Notes: generated by a model not told the origin, from the sequence alone. A stretch of DNA of 6,958 nt from Pseudomonadota bacterium (GCA_023428035.1 JAEYZO010000565.1:1-6958), one strand, 5' to 3'; shown: positions 1-5,835, counted from the first letter of the stretch. Numbers and translations are program-made.

Positions 1-180
1 GAGCACCGGGGCGCTGGGCACCGTCGGCGCCTGGAGCGTCGGCGCGAGGAGCTGCCCCCCGCTCAGGGGCCCGCGGCGGGGCTGCGCGCCGAGCGCAGGC
101 GCGAAGACCGCGAGCGCGAGCGCGGTCACGAGTGCGGCGATGGGAGCGAGGTTCCCCCTGAGGCGTGCTGCGCGTCCCAT
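1..180 (-). CDS. Secreted protein of unknown function, N-terminal fragment
   Basis: Reading leftward from the ATG whose complement is at 178-180, the frame stays open for exactly 60 codons to the window edge, so only the N-terminus is visible. It begins MGRAARLRGN, a basic n-region. A hydrophobic stretch follows at residues 11-30 (LAPIAALVTALALAVFAPAL), with a probable signal peptidase I site around residues 29-32 before GAQPRR. The start of the mature protein is rich in Pro, Leu, Ala and Gly (APTLQAPTVPSAPVL), which suggests a flexible linker before a domain outside the window. There is no lipobox cysteine, so this looks like a Sec substrate that is released or anchored further along. A modest AGG lies about 9 bases upstream and a promoter-like pair lies just above it. 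It is co-directional with the VCBS lipoprotein, 102 bases downstream of that gene's stop. The function cannot be judged from this piece. Confidence 0.7.
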   Translation of the reverse strand, partial: MGRAARLRGNLAPIAALVTALALAVFAPALGAQPRRGPLSGGQLLAPTLQAPTVPSAPVL

Positions 181-202
181 CAAAGACCTGAACCGGGGCG
201 GC

Positions 203-232
203 GCTATAACCCGCGCGCGGCCCGCGTCGCAA
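203..232 (-). promoter_or_regulatory. Candidate sigma-70-type promoter for the secreted protein
   Basis: On the minus strand, TTGCGA (complement at 227-232; 4 of 6 matches to TTGACA) and TATAGC (complement at 203-208; 4 of 6 matches to TATAAT) are 18 bases apart. Transcription would start near 196, giving a leader of about 15 bases before the ATG at 180. If real, the secreted-protein gene is transcribed independently of the lipoprotein gene upstream. This is motif evidence only. Confidence 0.4.
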
Positions 233-239
233 GCGCCGA

Positions 240-252
240 AACCCCGCGGGTT
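240..252 (-). terminator. Weak terminator-like hairpin after the VCBS lipoprotein gene
   Basis: About 30 bases past the lipoprotein stop, the minus strand reads AACCC-GCG-GGGTT followed by one more T. This gives a 5-bp stem with a 3-base loop and a very short T run. It lies in the right place between two co-directional genes but is short for an intrinsic terminator. It also overlaps the upstream side of the proposed promoter for the next gene. Confidence 0.2.
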
Positions 253-282
253 GAATCGAGTCCGCCGGGGAATACTCGCGAG

Positions 283-2322
283 CTACGCGTCCGGCGCTCC
301 GTTGCGGAGGAGGTTCGCGCGCCCGGTCGGCCACGGGAGGCAGTTGGGCGCCGAGCCCTGCACGGCCCACACCTGCACCTCGGGGCCGGAGCCGTCCTTC
401 AGGCTCACGCTCACCTCGAGGTCTCCGTCGCCGTCGACGTCGGCCACCGTGGGCGTCGCCATCGACCCCCTGCCCGGCAGCGCGACCCTGCGTCTCTCGA
501 CCCCCGCGCCGTCGAGCACGATCAGCGCGTTGCCCGACGAGTCCGTGGAGTAGGTCGCGAAGACCACCTCGGGCCTTCCGTCGCCCGTGAGGTCGGCGAG
601 GGCGACCCCCGCGGTGAGCACCGTGGTCGAGCTGGTGTAGCGGAAGGTCCAGCGCAGCGAGCGGTTCGCGCCGACGCACTGGATGTTCCCGTCGAAGTCC
701 GCGAAGACCATCTCGAGCCCGGGGGAGCTCGGGTCGACGTCGCCGACGGCCACCTGGTTGGTGGCGGCGACGAGGTTGCCGCCGAGGTCGTTCAGCCCCG
801 CGCGATACGCCGGGAAGTGCAGCGGCGCGGTCCACCCCGGGGGCCTGGTCGCGTCGGGTCGCAGCACCCAGAGGGCGACGCCTCGGCGGCGGTCGGTCTG
901 CGCGACGTTCTGCACGCTCGAGAGCATCACGATCTCCCGCGCGCCGTCGCGGTCGAGGTCGACGATGGCCGGCGCGGTGTTGGTGAAGTGCGCCTGGTTC
1001 GAGGTCGCCTCACGCTCGGAGTAGCCCGCCTGCGCCTCGGTGTAGTCGAGCAGGCCCCGCACCCCGGACACGCGGGTGACCCCGCGGAAGATCGTCGCCG
1101 CGCGGAAGGCCACCCCGCTGCCCTGGTGCCAGGAGGCGTAGGCGTTGTCCATCGGGGCGAGGACGTCCATGCGAGCGTCGGCGTCGATGGGACCGACCGC
1201 GAGGTTCTGGTCGTAGCCGCCCGTGACGTCGCAGGCCGTGTCGCACATCGACGCGCCGCTGGTGTTCGGCGGAAAGCCCGCGAGCGCCGCCCCGTTGCCC
1301 CGCCACGCCATCAAGAGGTCTCGCTGCGAGCCCGAGCGCAGCGGCACGGTGCTCGCGACCACCACGTCGGGGCGACCGTCGCCGTCGAGGTCTCCGCCCG
1401 CGATCGCACGGAGCTCCTCTCGCCACACCAGCGAGCGCAGAGGCGCGCCGATCGCGTTGAACACCACCGCGCGGTCTCCCGCGGCGGCCACCACCTCGAC
1501 CCCTCCCTCGGTCGCGACGTCACCCACGATGGGCGCGGCCCACACGCGGTTGTTTCCGTTCACCGCGACGCTGAAGTGCACCGCGCCGGTCGAGCCGTTC
1601 CACGCGACGACGCGGTTGCCACGCCCCGCGACCACCTCGGGGCGGCCGTCGCCGGTGATGTCGACCACCGCGGGGGAGCCGAGCCAGCCCTCGCCCCCGT
1701 TCGCGGTGAGCGTGCGAAGGAGCGTGAGCGCGGGCACCGTCGCGCTCCCCCCGCCCGGCGCGGTCGGGCACGAGGGCCTAGGGGGCCCCGTGTCGACGGG
1801 GCCCGTATCGCGAGGGCCCGTGTCGACGGGGCCGGTGTCGCGGGGGCCGGTGTCCATGGGGCCCGTGTCGCGATGGCCGGTGTCGATCAGGCCCGTGTCG
1901 CGCGGTCCTGTGTCGATGGTGCCGGTGTCGCGTGGGCCGCTGTCGAGCACGCCGACGTCGATGGTGCCAGTGTCGCGGGGACCGCTGTCGAGCACGCCGA
2001 CATCGGAGTCTCCCGAGTCGTCGGGACCGAGGTCGTCGAGGGGAGCGTCGACCGGGGCCACGTCTTCGCCGAGGTCGGTGGGAGCGACCACGTCGAGGTC
2101 AGGAACATCGACCGCGGGGGCGTCGACGCGTTGAGCGTCGATCGCCGCTGCGTCGGCCATGGGAGCGTCGACGAGCGCGTCGACGACGCTCGCCTCGAGC
2201 GCGGGCGTGTCGTCGATGGCGCTCGCGTCGAGGCGGGGGTTGTCTCCTCCGGGCTCGCCGAGCACGCCTGAGCAGCCCAGCACGCACGGCAACGCGAAGA
2301 AGGTACCGAGGCCGACTCGCAT
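283..2322 (-). CDS. Lipoprotein with Asp-rich/DTGP linker and FG-GAP/VCBS beta-propeller
   Basis: The protein has 679 residues. I chose the ATG at 2322, not the upstream in-frame ATG at 2385, because it starts directly with a lipoprotein signal: MRVGLGTFFALPCVLGC, lipobox VLGC, lipidated Cys at residue 17. The mature part begins with an Asp/Ala/Val-rich stretch (about 28-107). A linker at 107-180 alternates VDTGP and RDTGP units. From about 200 to the end there are eight FG-GAP/VCBS-like motifs. The best are DITGDGRPEV (221-230), DLDGDGRPDVV (311-321), DLTGDGRPEVV (577-587) and DVDGDGDLEV (628-637). Degenerate ones lie near 268, 378, 455 and 528. The Asp-x-Asp-x-Asp-Gly type loops bind calcium in this family, and the fold is a beta-propeller. 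It ends CLPWPTGRANLLRNGAPDA. The likely role is a surface or periplasmic adhesion or binding protein on a flexible stalk; the ligand is unknown. It is divergent from the Cys-rich lipoprotein. No clear Shine-Dalgarno sequence is seen. Confidence 0.85.
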   Translation of the reverse strand: MRVGLGTFFALPCVLGCSGVLGEPGGDNPRLDASAIDDTPALEASVVDALVDAPMADAAAIDAQRVDAPAVDVPDLDVVAPTDLGEDVAPVDAPLDDLGPDDSGDSDVGVLDSGPRDTGTIDVGVLDSGPRDTGTIDTGPRDTGLIDTGHRDTGPMDTGPRDTGPVDTGPRDTGPVDTGPPRPSCPTAPGGGSATVPALTLLRTLTANGGEGWLGSPAVVDITGDGRPEVVAGRGNRVVAWNGSTGAVHFSVAVNGNNRVWAAPIVGDVATEGGVEVVAAAGDRAVVFNAIGAPLRSLVWREELRAIAGGDLDGDGRPDVVVASTVPLRSGSQRDLLMAWRGNGAALAGFPPNTSGASMCDTACDVTGGYDQNLAVGPIDADARMDVLAPMDNAYASWHQGSGVAFRAATIFRGVTRVSGVRGLLDYTEAQAGYSEREATSNQAHFTNTAPAIVDLDRDGAREIVMLSSVQNVAQTDRRRGVALWVLRPDATRPPGWTAPLHFPAYRAGLNDLGGNLVAATNQVAVGDVDPSSPGLEMVFADFDGNIQCVGANRSLRWTFRYTSSTTVLTAGVALADLTGDGRPEVVFATYSTDSSGNALIVLDGAGVERRRVALPGRGSMATPTVADVDGDGDLEVSVSLKDGSGPEVQVWAVQGSAPNCLPWPTGRANLLRNGAPDA
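1783..2004 (-). repeat. 15-bp-period minisatellite coding the DTGP linker of the VCBS lipoprotein
   Basis: This stretch encodes about 74 residues built from five-residue units ending in DTG, with higher-order pairing of VDTGP and RDTGP (30 bp). The promoter-proximal units are diverged (VGVLDSGPRDTGTI occurs twice). The distal ones are nearly uniform and carry GTCGAC and GGGCCC, both self-complementary hexamers. Such arrays are prone to slippage and unequal exchange, so linker length probably varies between strains. Confidence 0.85.
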
Positions 2323-2816
2323 GACCGAAGTGTGCCCCCGACGACGGCCCGCGTCGCCTGCGCCTTGTCGGCTCGGGTTGTTCACCCCCGCGTGGATGCA
2401 CTACAAGCACCGGCGATGCTCCGGCCCGCCCTTCGTCTACTGCTCCTCGCGACGGTGACGTCGGCCTGCGCGCTGGAGAATCCGGTCACGATCCCGACCC
2501 CTCCGTCGAGCGACGACGCGGGCTTCACCGCCGACGTCGGGTTCGACGCGGGCGCCCCGACCGACCTGGGCGCCCCGACCGACCTCGCGCCGACGGACCG
2601 CGACCCGCCAGACGCAGGCCCCGCAGACAACGGGGTCGTCGACACCGGCGTCGTCGACGCAGGACCGATGGACACTGGTCGCCTCGACACGGGCCCCGCG
2701 GACGTCGGCCCTGGCGACTCCGGGCCCGTCGACACGGGCGTCATCGACACCGGCCCCGTGGACACCGGCCCCGTGGACACAGGGCCTACCGACACCGGCC
2801 CCGTCGACACGGGCCC
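1814..2816. repeat. Perfect 27-base inverted repeat pair joining the two lipoprotein genes
   Basis: Bases 1814-1840 are the exact reverse complement of 2790-2816, with mismatches on both flanks. Each copy lies within a DTGP linker array of one of the two divergent lipoprotein genes. In both genes the codon phase over the repeat is identical (GAC ACC GGC CCC GTC GAC ACG GGC), so exchange between them would keep both frames. The longer arrays on each side (1783-2004 and 2638-2844) give imperfect homology beyond the 27 bases. Confidence 0.9.
2378..2407 (+). promoter_or_regulatory. Possible promoter for the Cys-rich lipoprotein in the divergent intergenic region
   Basis: TTGTTC (2378-2383) and TACAAG (2402-2407) are 18 bases apart. 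They match 3 and 4 of the 6 consensus bases respectively. Transcription from this pair would begin almost at the ATG at 2416, meaning a leaderless mRNA. This fits the lack of any Shine-Dalgarno sequence before that ATG. The rest of the 93-base divergent gap (2323-2415) shows nothing I can assign, including no convincing promoter for the leftward gene. Confidence 0.25.
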
Positions 2817-3132
2817 CGTCGACACCGGCCCCGTCGACACCGGGACTCCGGCCTGTGGACAGCGGGGTCTACCCTGCTGCGGCGGCACCGAGTGCGCGGG
2901 CGCCAGCGACTGCAACATGATGGGCGCGAGCCGCGTGTGTACCGCGTGCGGAGAGCCCAACGGCGCGTGCTGCCGGAGCTTCACCAACCCCTGCCCCAAC
3001 GCGCCCGGCCACGCGTGCAGCCTCGCGTCGTTCCGCTGCGTCACTTGCGGCACGCTCCTTCAAGGGTGCTGCCCGGGCAACGGGTGCGACCCCCTCCTGC
3101 GCTGCATCAACGGCCTCTGCCGGCCCTTCTGA
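2416..3132 (+). CDS. Lipoprotein with DTGP linker and three tandem six-cysteine modules
   Basis: The protein has 238 residues. The ATG at 2416 is preferred over the in-frame ATG at 2332 because it opens directly on a short lipoprotein signal (MLRPALRLLLLATVTSAC, lipobox TSAC, Cys18). The earlier start would add 28 residues lacking signal character. An Asp/Pro-rich stretch follows (about 30-75), then 14 or so DTG units (75-143). The C-terminal domain (147-235) has 18 cysteines in three consecutive modules. Module 1 is C-x6-CC-x4-C-x5-C-x8-C, module 2 is C-x6-CC-x6-C-x7-C-x6-C, and module 3 is C-x6-CC-x4-C-x5-C-x4-C. They are joined by C-x2-C. Each module probably forms three disulfides, so the domain should fold outside the cytoplasm. 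I cannot name the family. Myxobacterial exported proteins commonly carry similar CG..G..CC modules, and a surface-binding role is inferred. The gene ends 4 bases from the converging hslO stop. Confidence 0.8.
   Translation: MLRPALRLLLLATVTSACALENPVTIPTPPSSDDAGFTADVGFDAGAPTDLGAPTDLAPTDRDPPDAGPADNGVVDTGVVDAGPMDTGRLDTGPADVGPGDSGPVDTGVIDTGPVDTGPVDTGPTDTGPVDTGPVDTGPVDTGTPACGQRGLPCCGGTECAGASDCNMMGASRVCTACGEPNGACCRSFTNPCPNAPGHACSLASFRCVTCGTLLQGCCPGNGCDPLLRCINGLCRPF
2638..2844 (+). repeat. 15-bp-period minisatellite coding the DTGP linker of the Cys-rich lipoprotein
   Basis: About 69 codons of DTG-containing five-residue units become almost pure VDTGP from about 2738 onward. The core unit is GTCGACACCGGCCCC, with wobble changes. 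The unit, period and reading phase match the array in the divergent lipoprotein gene, but it lies in inverted orientation on the chromosome. Confidence 0.85.
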
Positions 3133-3136
3133 CCTG

Positions 3137-3991
3137 TCAGTTCCTCGCGATGAGCTCCCTCACCTGGTCGACGGTGAAGCGGTACTCCGCGTGGCACCAG
3201 TCGCACTCGATCTCCAGGTCCTTGCCCTCGGAGATGAGCTCCTGGAGGTCGGCGTTCGAGAGCGTCGAGAGCGTGCCGCGCAGCCGCTCGCTGTCGCAGC
3301 GGCACTGAAAGCTCAACGGGCTCTCGGCCAGCATCGTGTACGGGAGCGGGTCGAGCAGGCCCTTCAAGATCGACTCCGGCGTCGCGTCGTCGCGGAGCAG
3401 CGCCTCGATAGGAGGGATCGTCTCCAGCCGCGCCGTCATCAGCGCGAGGTCGGCCTCGCTGAGCTCCGGGAGGAGCTGCACGAGGTAGCCCGCGGCGGCC
3501 TTCACCTCGTCTCCGTCCATCACCACCGCCATCGCGATGGCCGAGGTCACCTGCTCCGACGCGTGGAGGTACGCCATCATCGCCGAGGCCACTGAGCGGT
3601 CGTCGGGCACGCTCACCGTGCCCTTGTGCACCGCGCCCGAGGGGAGCGTGCGCATCACCTGCATCACGGCCCCCTCGCCCAGCGCGAACGTTCCGCCCTT
3701 GGGGTTCTGCGCGAGGGCCCGGGAGCCTCCGTCGGGGTGCGAGTCGGCGACCAGCACGCCGCGCCCGCCCGCGCCCTGCAAGAGGCTCTGCACCCGGTTC
3801 GTCGGCGCCATCGTCTCGCGGATCAAGATCGTGCCGGTGAGGAGCTCGCCCATCCACGCGGCCACGGCGCCGCTGGCCTTCTGCACCGCGAGCGCGCCGC
3901 GCACTGTCTCGGTCGCGCGGGCCACGATCACCCTGAAGCCCCCGTCGTCGGTCATCGCACGGAGGACCTTGTCGCCGTCTGTCGTTTCCAT
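3137..3991 (-). CDS. hslO: Hsp33 redox-regulated molecular chaperone
   Basis: The protein has 284 residues, close to the usual length of about 290. Hsp33 is a cytosolic holdase. It is inactive when reduced with Zn bound. On oxidative unfolding it forms two disulfides, releases Zn and binds unfolding proteins. The zinc site is complete: CRC at 230-232 and CDWC at 263-266, a C-x-C-x30-C-x2-C pattern in the context FQCRCDSER and EIECDWCHAEYRF, as in known Hsp33 proteins. The N-terminal core also matches: GELLTGTILIRETM (48-61), SEQVTSAIAMAVVMDG (145-160) and AAAGYLVQLLP (165-175). The segment between the core and the zinc domain corresponds to the redox-sensing linker. The ATG at 3991 has GAGG (complement at 3997-4000) 5 bases upstream. 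The stop lies 4 bases from the stop of the converging Cys-rich lipoprotein gene, leaving no room for a terminator between them. It stands alone rather than in an operon. Confidence 0.97.
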   Translation of the reverse strand: METTDGDKVLRAMTDDGGFRVIVARATETVRGALAVQKASGAVAAWMGELLTGTILIRETMAPTNRVQSLLQGAGGRGVLVADSHPDGGSRALAQNPKGGTFALGEGAVMQVMRTLPSGAVHKGTVSVPDDRSVASAMMAYLHASEQVTSAIAMAVVMDGDEVKAAAGYLVQLLPELSEADLALMTARLETIPPIEALLRDDATPESILKGLLDPLPYTMLAESPLSFQCRCDSERLRGTLSTLSNADLQELISEGKDLEIECDWCHAEYRFTVDQVRELIARN

Positions 3992-3996
3992 GAGCG

Positions 3997-4017
3997 CCTC
4001 GCGGCGAAGCTATTACA
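3997..4017 (-). promoter_or_regulatory. Candidate -10 element and ribosome binding site of hslO
   Basis: On the minus strand, TGTAAT (complement at 4012-4017) matches 5 of 6 bases of the -10 consensus. It would start a leader of about 14 bases carrying GAGG (complement at 3997-4000) 5 bases before the ATG. Only a poor -35 (CGTTCG, 17 bases upstream) can be proposed, so an activator or an alternative sigma factor is possible. Confidence 0.35.
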
Positions 4018-4042
4018 CCGCCCGGCCGATGGCTCGAACGCC

Positions 4043-4071
4043 TTTCGCGCGGCTCGCGGCACCTCTACACT
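4043..4071 (+). promoter_or_regulatory. Candidate promoter for the anchored propeller protein
   Basis: TACACT (4066-4071; 4 of 6 matches to the -10 consensus) is preceded, 17 bases away, by TTTCGC (4043-4048; a weak -35). The start would fall near 4078, giving a leader of about 20 bases that includes the ribosome binding site. It is divergent from the hslO promoter in a 107-base gap. Confidence 0.3.
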
Positions 4072-4087
4072 CCGCGGCTCTGCACAC

Positions 4088-4094
4088 GAGGTGA
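4088..4094 (+). promoter_or_regulatory. Strong ribosome binding site fixing the start at 4099
   Basis: GAGGTGA matches the 3' end of 16S rRNA over seven bases and lies 4 bases before the ATG at 4099. It is the best Shine-Dalgarno sequence in the window and supports this start over any internal one. Confidence 0.75.
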
Positions 4095-4098
4095 ACCC

Positions 4099-5541
4099 AT
4101 GCGTCGTCCCACCACGATCGTCGGAATGCTCCTGCACCTGGCCCGGCTCAACCCCCGCCCGGTCGCCCTCGGCGCTTGCGCCCTCACCGCCGTCGCCGCC
4201 CTCGGGCTGGGCGTCACCCTCGGGCGGAGCCTCACGCCCGAGCCCGCGGTCACGCCGCGCGCCCCCGCGGTCGACCTCCGCGTCGGTGCGCTGCTCACCC
4301 CCGGCCGCTGCCTGGTCTCAGGCGCGGTGTGCGTCCACGACGTGACCTGCGGCGGCAGAGACCGCTGCGTCGATGAGACGAACCTCCGCGCGCGCATCGC
4401 GGCTCACCGCGCCGCCGCGCCCCGCGACGAAGACCCCGTCGCGACGATCTCGCCCTCCCTCGCCCGCAACGGCGACGCCTGGGGCGTGGCCTGGGCGGGA
4501 TTCTTCGACGAGCACGTCGACCTCTACTTCGCGCGCCTCGGCGCCGACGGCCGCCGCGTGGGCAACCCCGTGCGCCTCACCCGCAGCTCGACCATGAAGA
4601 TCGCGCCGCAGCTCGTCCGCGGCCGCACCGGCTGGCTCATCACCTGGACCGACGTGGGCGAGGCCGACGTCACCAGCTACGCGCTGCGCCTGAAGGACGA
4701 CGGCTCCCCCGACGGGTCACCCGTGAAGGTCTCGAACGCGGGGGGCATCCAGATCCTCCCTCGGGCGGTGTGGAACGGCTCGGAGTACGCCCTCACCTGG
4801 CTCGACCTGGGCGTGATGCAGCAGATGAGCGTGCGCTTTCAGCGCCTCTCCACCAGCGGCGGGCGCGTGGGGAGCGAGTCGACCCTGGCCCGAGGGCAGT
4901 TCGTGACGGGCATCCCCTCGCTGGGCTTCATGGGCGACGGCTACGGCTACGGGTGGACGCACTACCACGGCCGCGACGACCGCTCGACGGCGCGCTTCGC
5001 CCGCGTCGGCGCGGGCGGCGCCGTCACCGCCACGGTGAACGTGGCCCAGGGTCAGGGCCGCGCGGGCGGCGCCACCGTCGCGTGGAGCGGCTCGCGCTTC
5101 GGCATGGCCTGGGAAGACGACGTGAAGGCCGAGGACGAAGACTCCCTGGAGAGCGCCATCGCCTTCGCGGCGATCGGCGCGCGCGACGTGGAGGCCCCGC
5201 GGGTGAACGTGACCCAGCGCGACGCGCTGCACCTGCAGCCCGACGTCGCCTACGCGGGCGAGCAGTACGGCCTGGCCTACACCCGCATCAGCGCCGACGG
5301 CGCCTTCGTGATGCTCGGCCGACTCGACGCCAACGGCGCGCTCCGCGGGCGGGCGGCGGCGGTGAACCCCAACGACTCCTTCGCGCTCTTCCCCTCGATC
5401 AGCGCGGCGGGCCAGGGCTTCGCGCTCGCGTGGACCCAGATCGGCCGCGACGGGGTCGTCACGGTCTTCGCGCGCGTCGGCGCCGACGGTCAGCGTGTCG
5501 GCAACCCCGTCATCGTGGCGGGAGACGCCGAACACCCGTAG
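4099..5541 (+). CDS. Membrane-anchored seven-bladed beta-propeller protein of unknown function
   Basis: The protein has 480 residues. A basic N-terminus is followed by a hydrophobic helix at about 22-41 (ALGACALTAVAALGLGVTLG), a likely uncleaved anchor. Then comes a Pro-rich stretch and a four-cysteine cluster (C71, C78, C84, C90) that probably forms two disulfides outside the cytoplasm. From about 118 to 473 I read seven repeats of about 45 residues, each of the type 'P-x-hydrophobic-x6-Y/W-x-hydrophobic-W ... FxRL-x3-G'. They start near 118, 168, 217, 270, 322, 378 and 428. Blades 1 and 7 are closest to each other (FARLGADGRRVGNPV and FARVGADGQRVGNPV). Seven blades suit a closed propeller, but no catalytic motif is seen, and binding or scaffolding is the cautious guess. 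The start is fixed by GAGGTGA. The stop is followed within 5 bases by a dyad cluster. The protein lacks the DTGP linkers of its neighbours. Confidence 0.85.
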   Translation: MRRPTTIVGMLLHLARLNPRPVALGACALTAVAALGLGVTLGRSLTPEPAVTPRAPAVDLRVGALLTPGRCLVSGAVCVHDVTCGGRDRCVDETNLRARIAAHRAAAPRDEDPVATISPSLARNGDAWGVAWAGFFDEHVDLYFARLGADGRRVGNPVRLTRSSTMKIAPQLVRGRTGWLITWTDVGEADVTSYALRLKDDGSPDGSPVKVSNAGGIQILPRAVWNGSEYALTWLDLGVMQQMSVRFQRLSTSGGRVGSESTLARGQFVTGIPSLGFMGDGYGYGWTHYHGRDDRSTARFARVGAGGAVTATVNVAQGQGRAGGATVAWSGSRFGMAWEDDVKAEDEDSLESAIAFAAIGARDVEAPRVNVTQRDALHLQPDVAYAGEQYGLAYTRISADGAFVMLGRLDANGALRGRAAAVNPNDSFALFPSISAAGQGFALAWTQIGRDGVVTVFARVGADGQRVGNPVIVAGDAEHP

Positions 5542-5545
5542 CCCA

Positions 5546-5582
5546 CATCACCCGGGGTGATGTTGAGATCACCTCGGGTGAA
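5546..5582. repeat. Two related dyads 21 bp apart (operator pair or switchable hairpin)
   Basis: The first dyad is CATCACCC-G-GGGTGATG (5546-5562), with perfect 8-bp arms. The second is ATCACC-TCG-GGTGAA (5568-5582), with 5-bp perfect arms TCACC/GGTGA. The two ATCACC starts (5547 and 5568) are exactly 21 bp apart, two helical turns, as expected for a dimeric regulator binding cooperatively on one DNA face. The four half-sites alternate in orientation. GGTGAT (5556-5561) can therefore pair either with ATCACC at 5547-5552 or with ATCACC at 5568-5573, so mutually exclusive RNA hairpins are also possible. The pair starts 5 bases after the propeller gene stop, so a 3'-end hairpin is the simplest alternative. 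Confidence 0.6.
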
Positions 5583-5610
5583 GACCTCCTGAGCGGCCTC
5601 GCAGAGGTCT
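5582..5610. repeat. Third hairpin in the dyad cluster
   Basis: AGACCTC (5582-5588) and GAGGTCT (5604-5610) are perfect 7-base inverted arms with a 15-base spacer. Allowing one bulged base, CTG/CAG extends the stem. No T run follows on either strand, so it is not a standard intrinsic terminator. It directly abuts the second dyad. Confidence 0.45.
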
Positions 5611-5622
5611 CTCCCCATGCGG

Positions 5623-5835
5623 TCACTGGGGGGATAAGTCATCCAACCGCCCCCGGCGTCGAGCCGCGACGGCACGCCCCGTCGAACACTTCGTCCAATG
5701 GATGTTCTGTCGCCTCCACCCCGCAGTTGCAGTGGTGAGCGTCGAAGACGACGCCGATCGATCCGCTCGGGGGAGCGACCCCTCCAGCGAGCGGATCGCG
5801 CGGACATTCTCGATGGAGACCGACCGAACGCGCAT
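5623..5835 (-). pseudogene. Possible truncated AAA/RecF-like ATPase N-terminus
   Basis: From the ATG at 5835 (minus strand) the frame reads MRVRSVSIENVRAIRSLEG, then SLPRADR. This resembles the first strand-turn-strand of SMC/RecF/OLD-type ATPases, which typically start M+++s+xIeNfRxIxxLe. In an intact member, a Walker A motif (GxxGxGKS/T) follows soon after. Here the frame turns into Ser/Thr/Arg-rich sequence without such a motif in this or the other two minus frames, and stops at 5623. I infer a remnant left by a deletion or frameshift. No Shine-Dalgarno sequence precedes the ATG. The resemblance covers only about 20 residues and could be chance. Confidence 0.3.

Noticed and set aside
817..2271. 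Long plus-strand open frames (817-2271 and 1223-2134) opposite the VCBS lipoprotein
   Set aside because: They are antisense shadows caused by high GC and the repeat array. Their products are His/Arg/Val-rich low complexity with no domains, while the minus frame has a lipobox and eight VCBS-like motifs.
2323..2385. Upstream in-frame start (2385) of the VCBS lipoprotein
   Set aside because: It would put 21 polar residues before the lipoprotein signal, which begins naturally at the ATG at 2322.
2332..2415. Upstream in-frame start (2332) of the Cys-rich lipoprotein
   Set aside because: It would overlap the start region of the divergent gene and add 28 non-signal residues before the signal at 2416.
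1783..2844. CRISPR-like repeat arrays
   Set aside because: The units are 15 bp, contiguous with no spacers, and lie in frame within coding sequence as protein linkers.
3060..3857. Second minus-strand open frame overlapping hslO
   Set aside because: It is out of frame with the clearly recognisable Hsp33 and has an Arg/Gly-rich product without motifs.
5625..5655. G-run and C-run around GGAT-AAGTC-ATCC as a terminator or recombination site
   Set aside because: The stem is short and irregular with no T run and no known site consensus, so it is not distinguishable from chance.
4717..5738. Long open frames over the propeller gene (minus 4717-5535 and plus 4770-5738)
   Set aside because: They are shadow frames with Arg/Ala/Gly-rich composition, and the true frame has a strong ribosome binding site, an anchor and seven blades.
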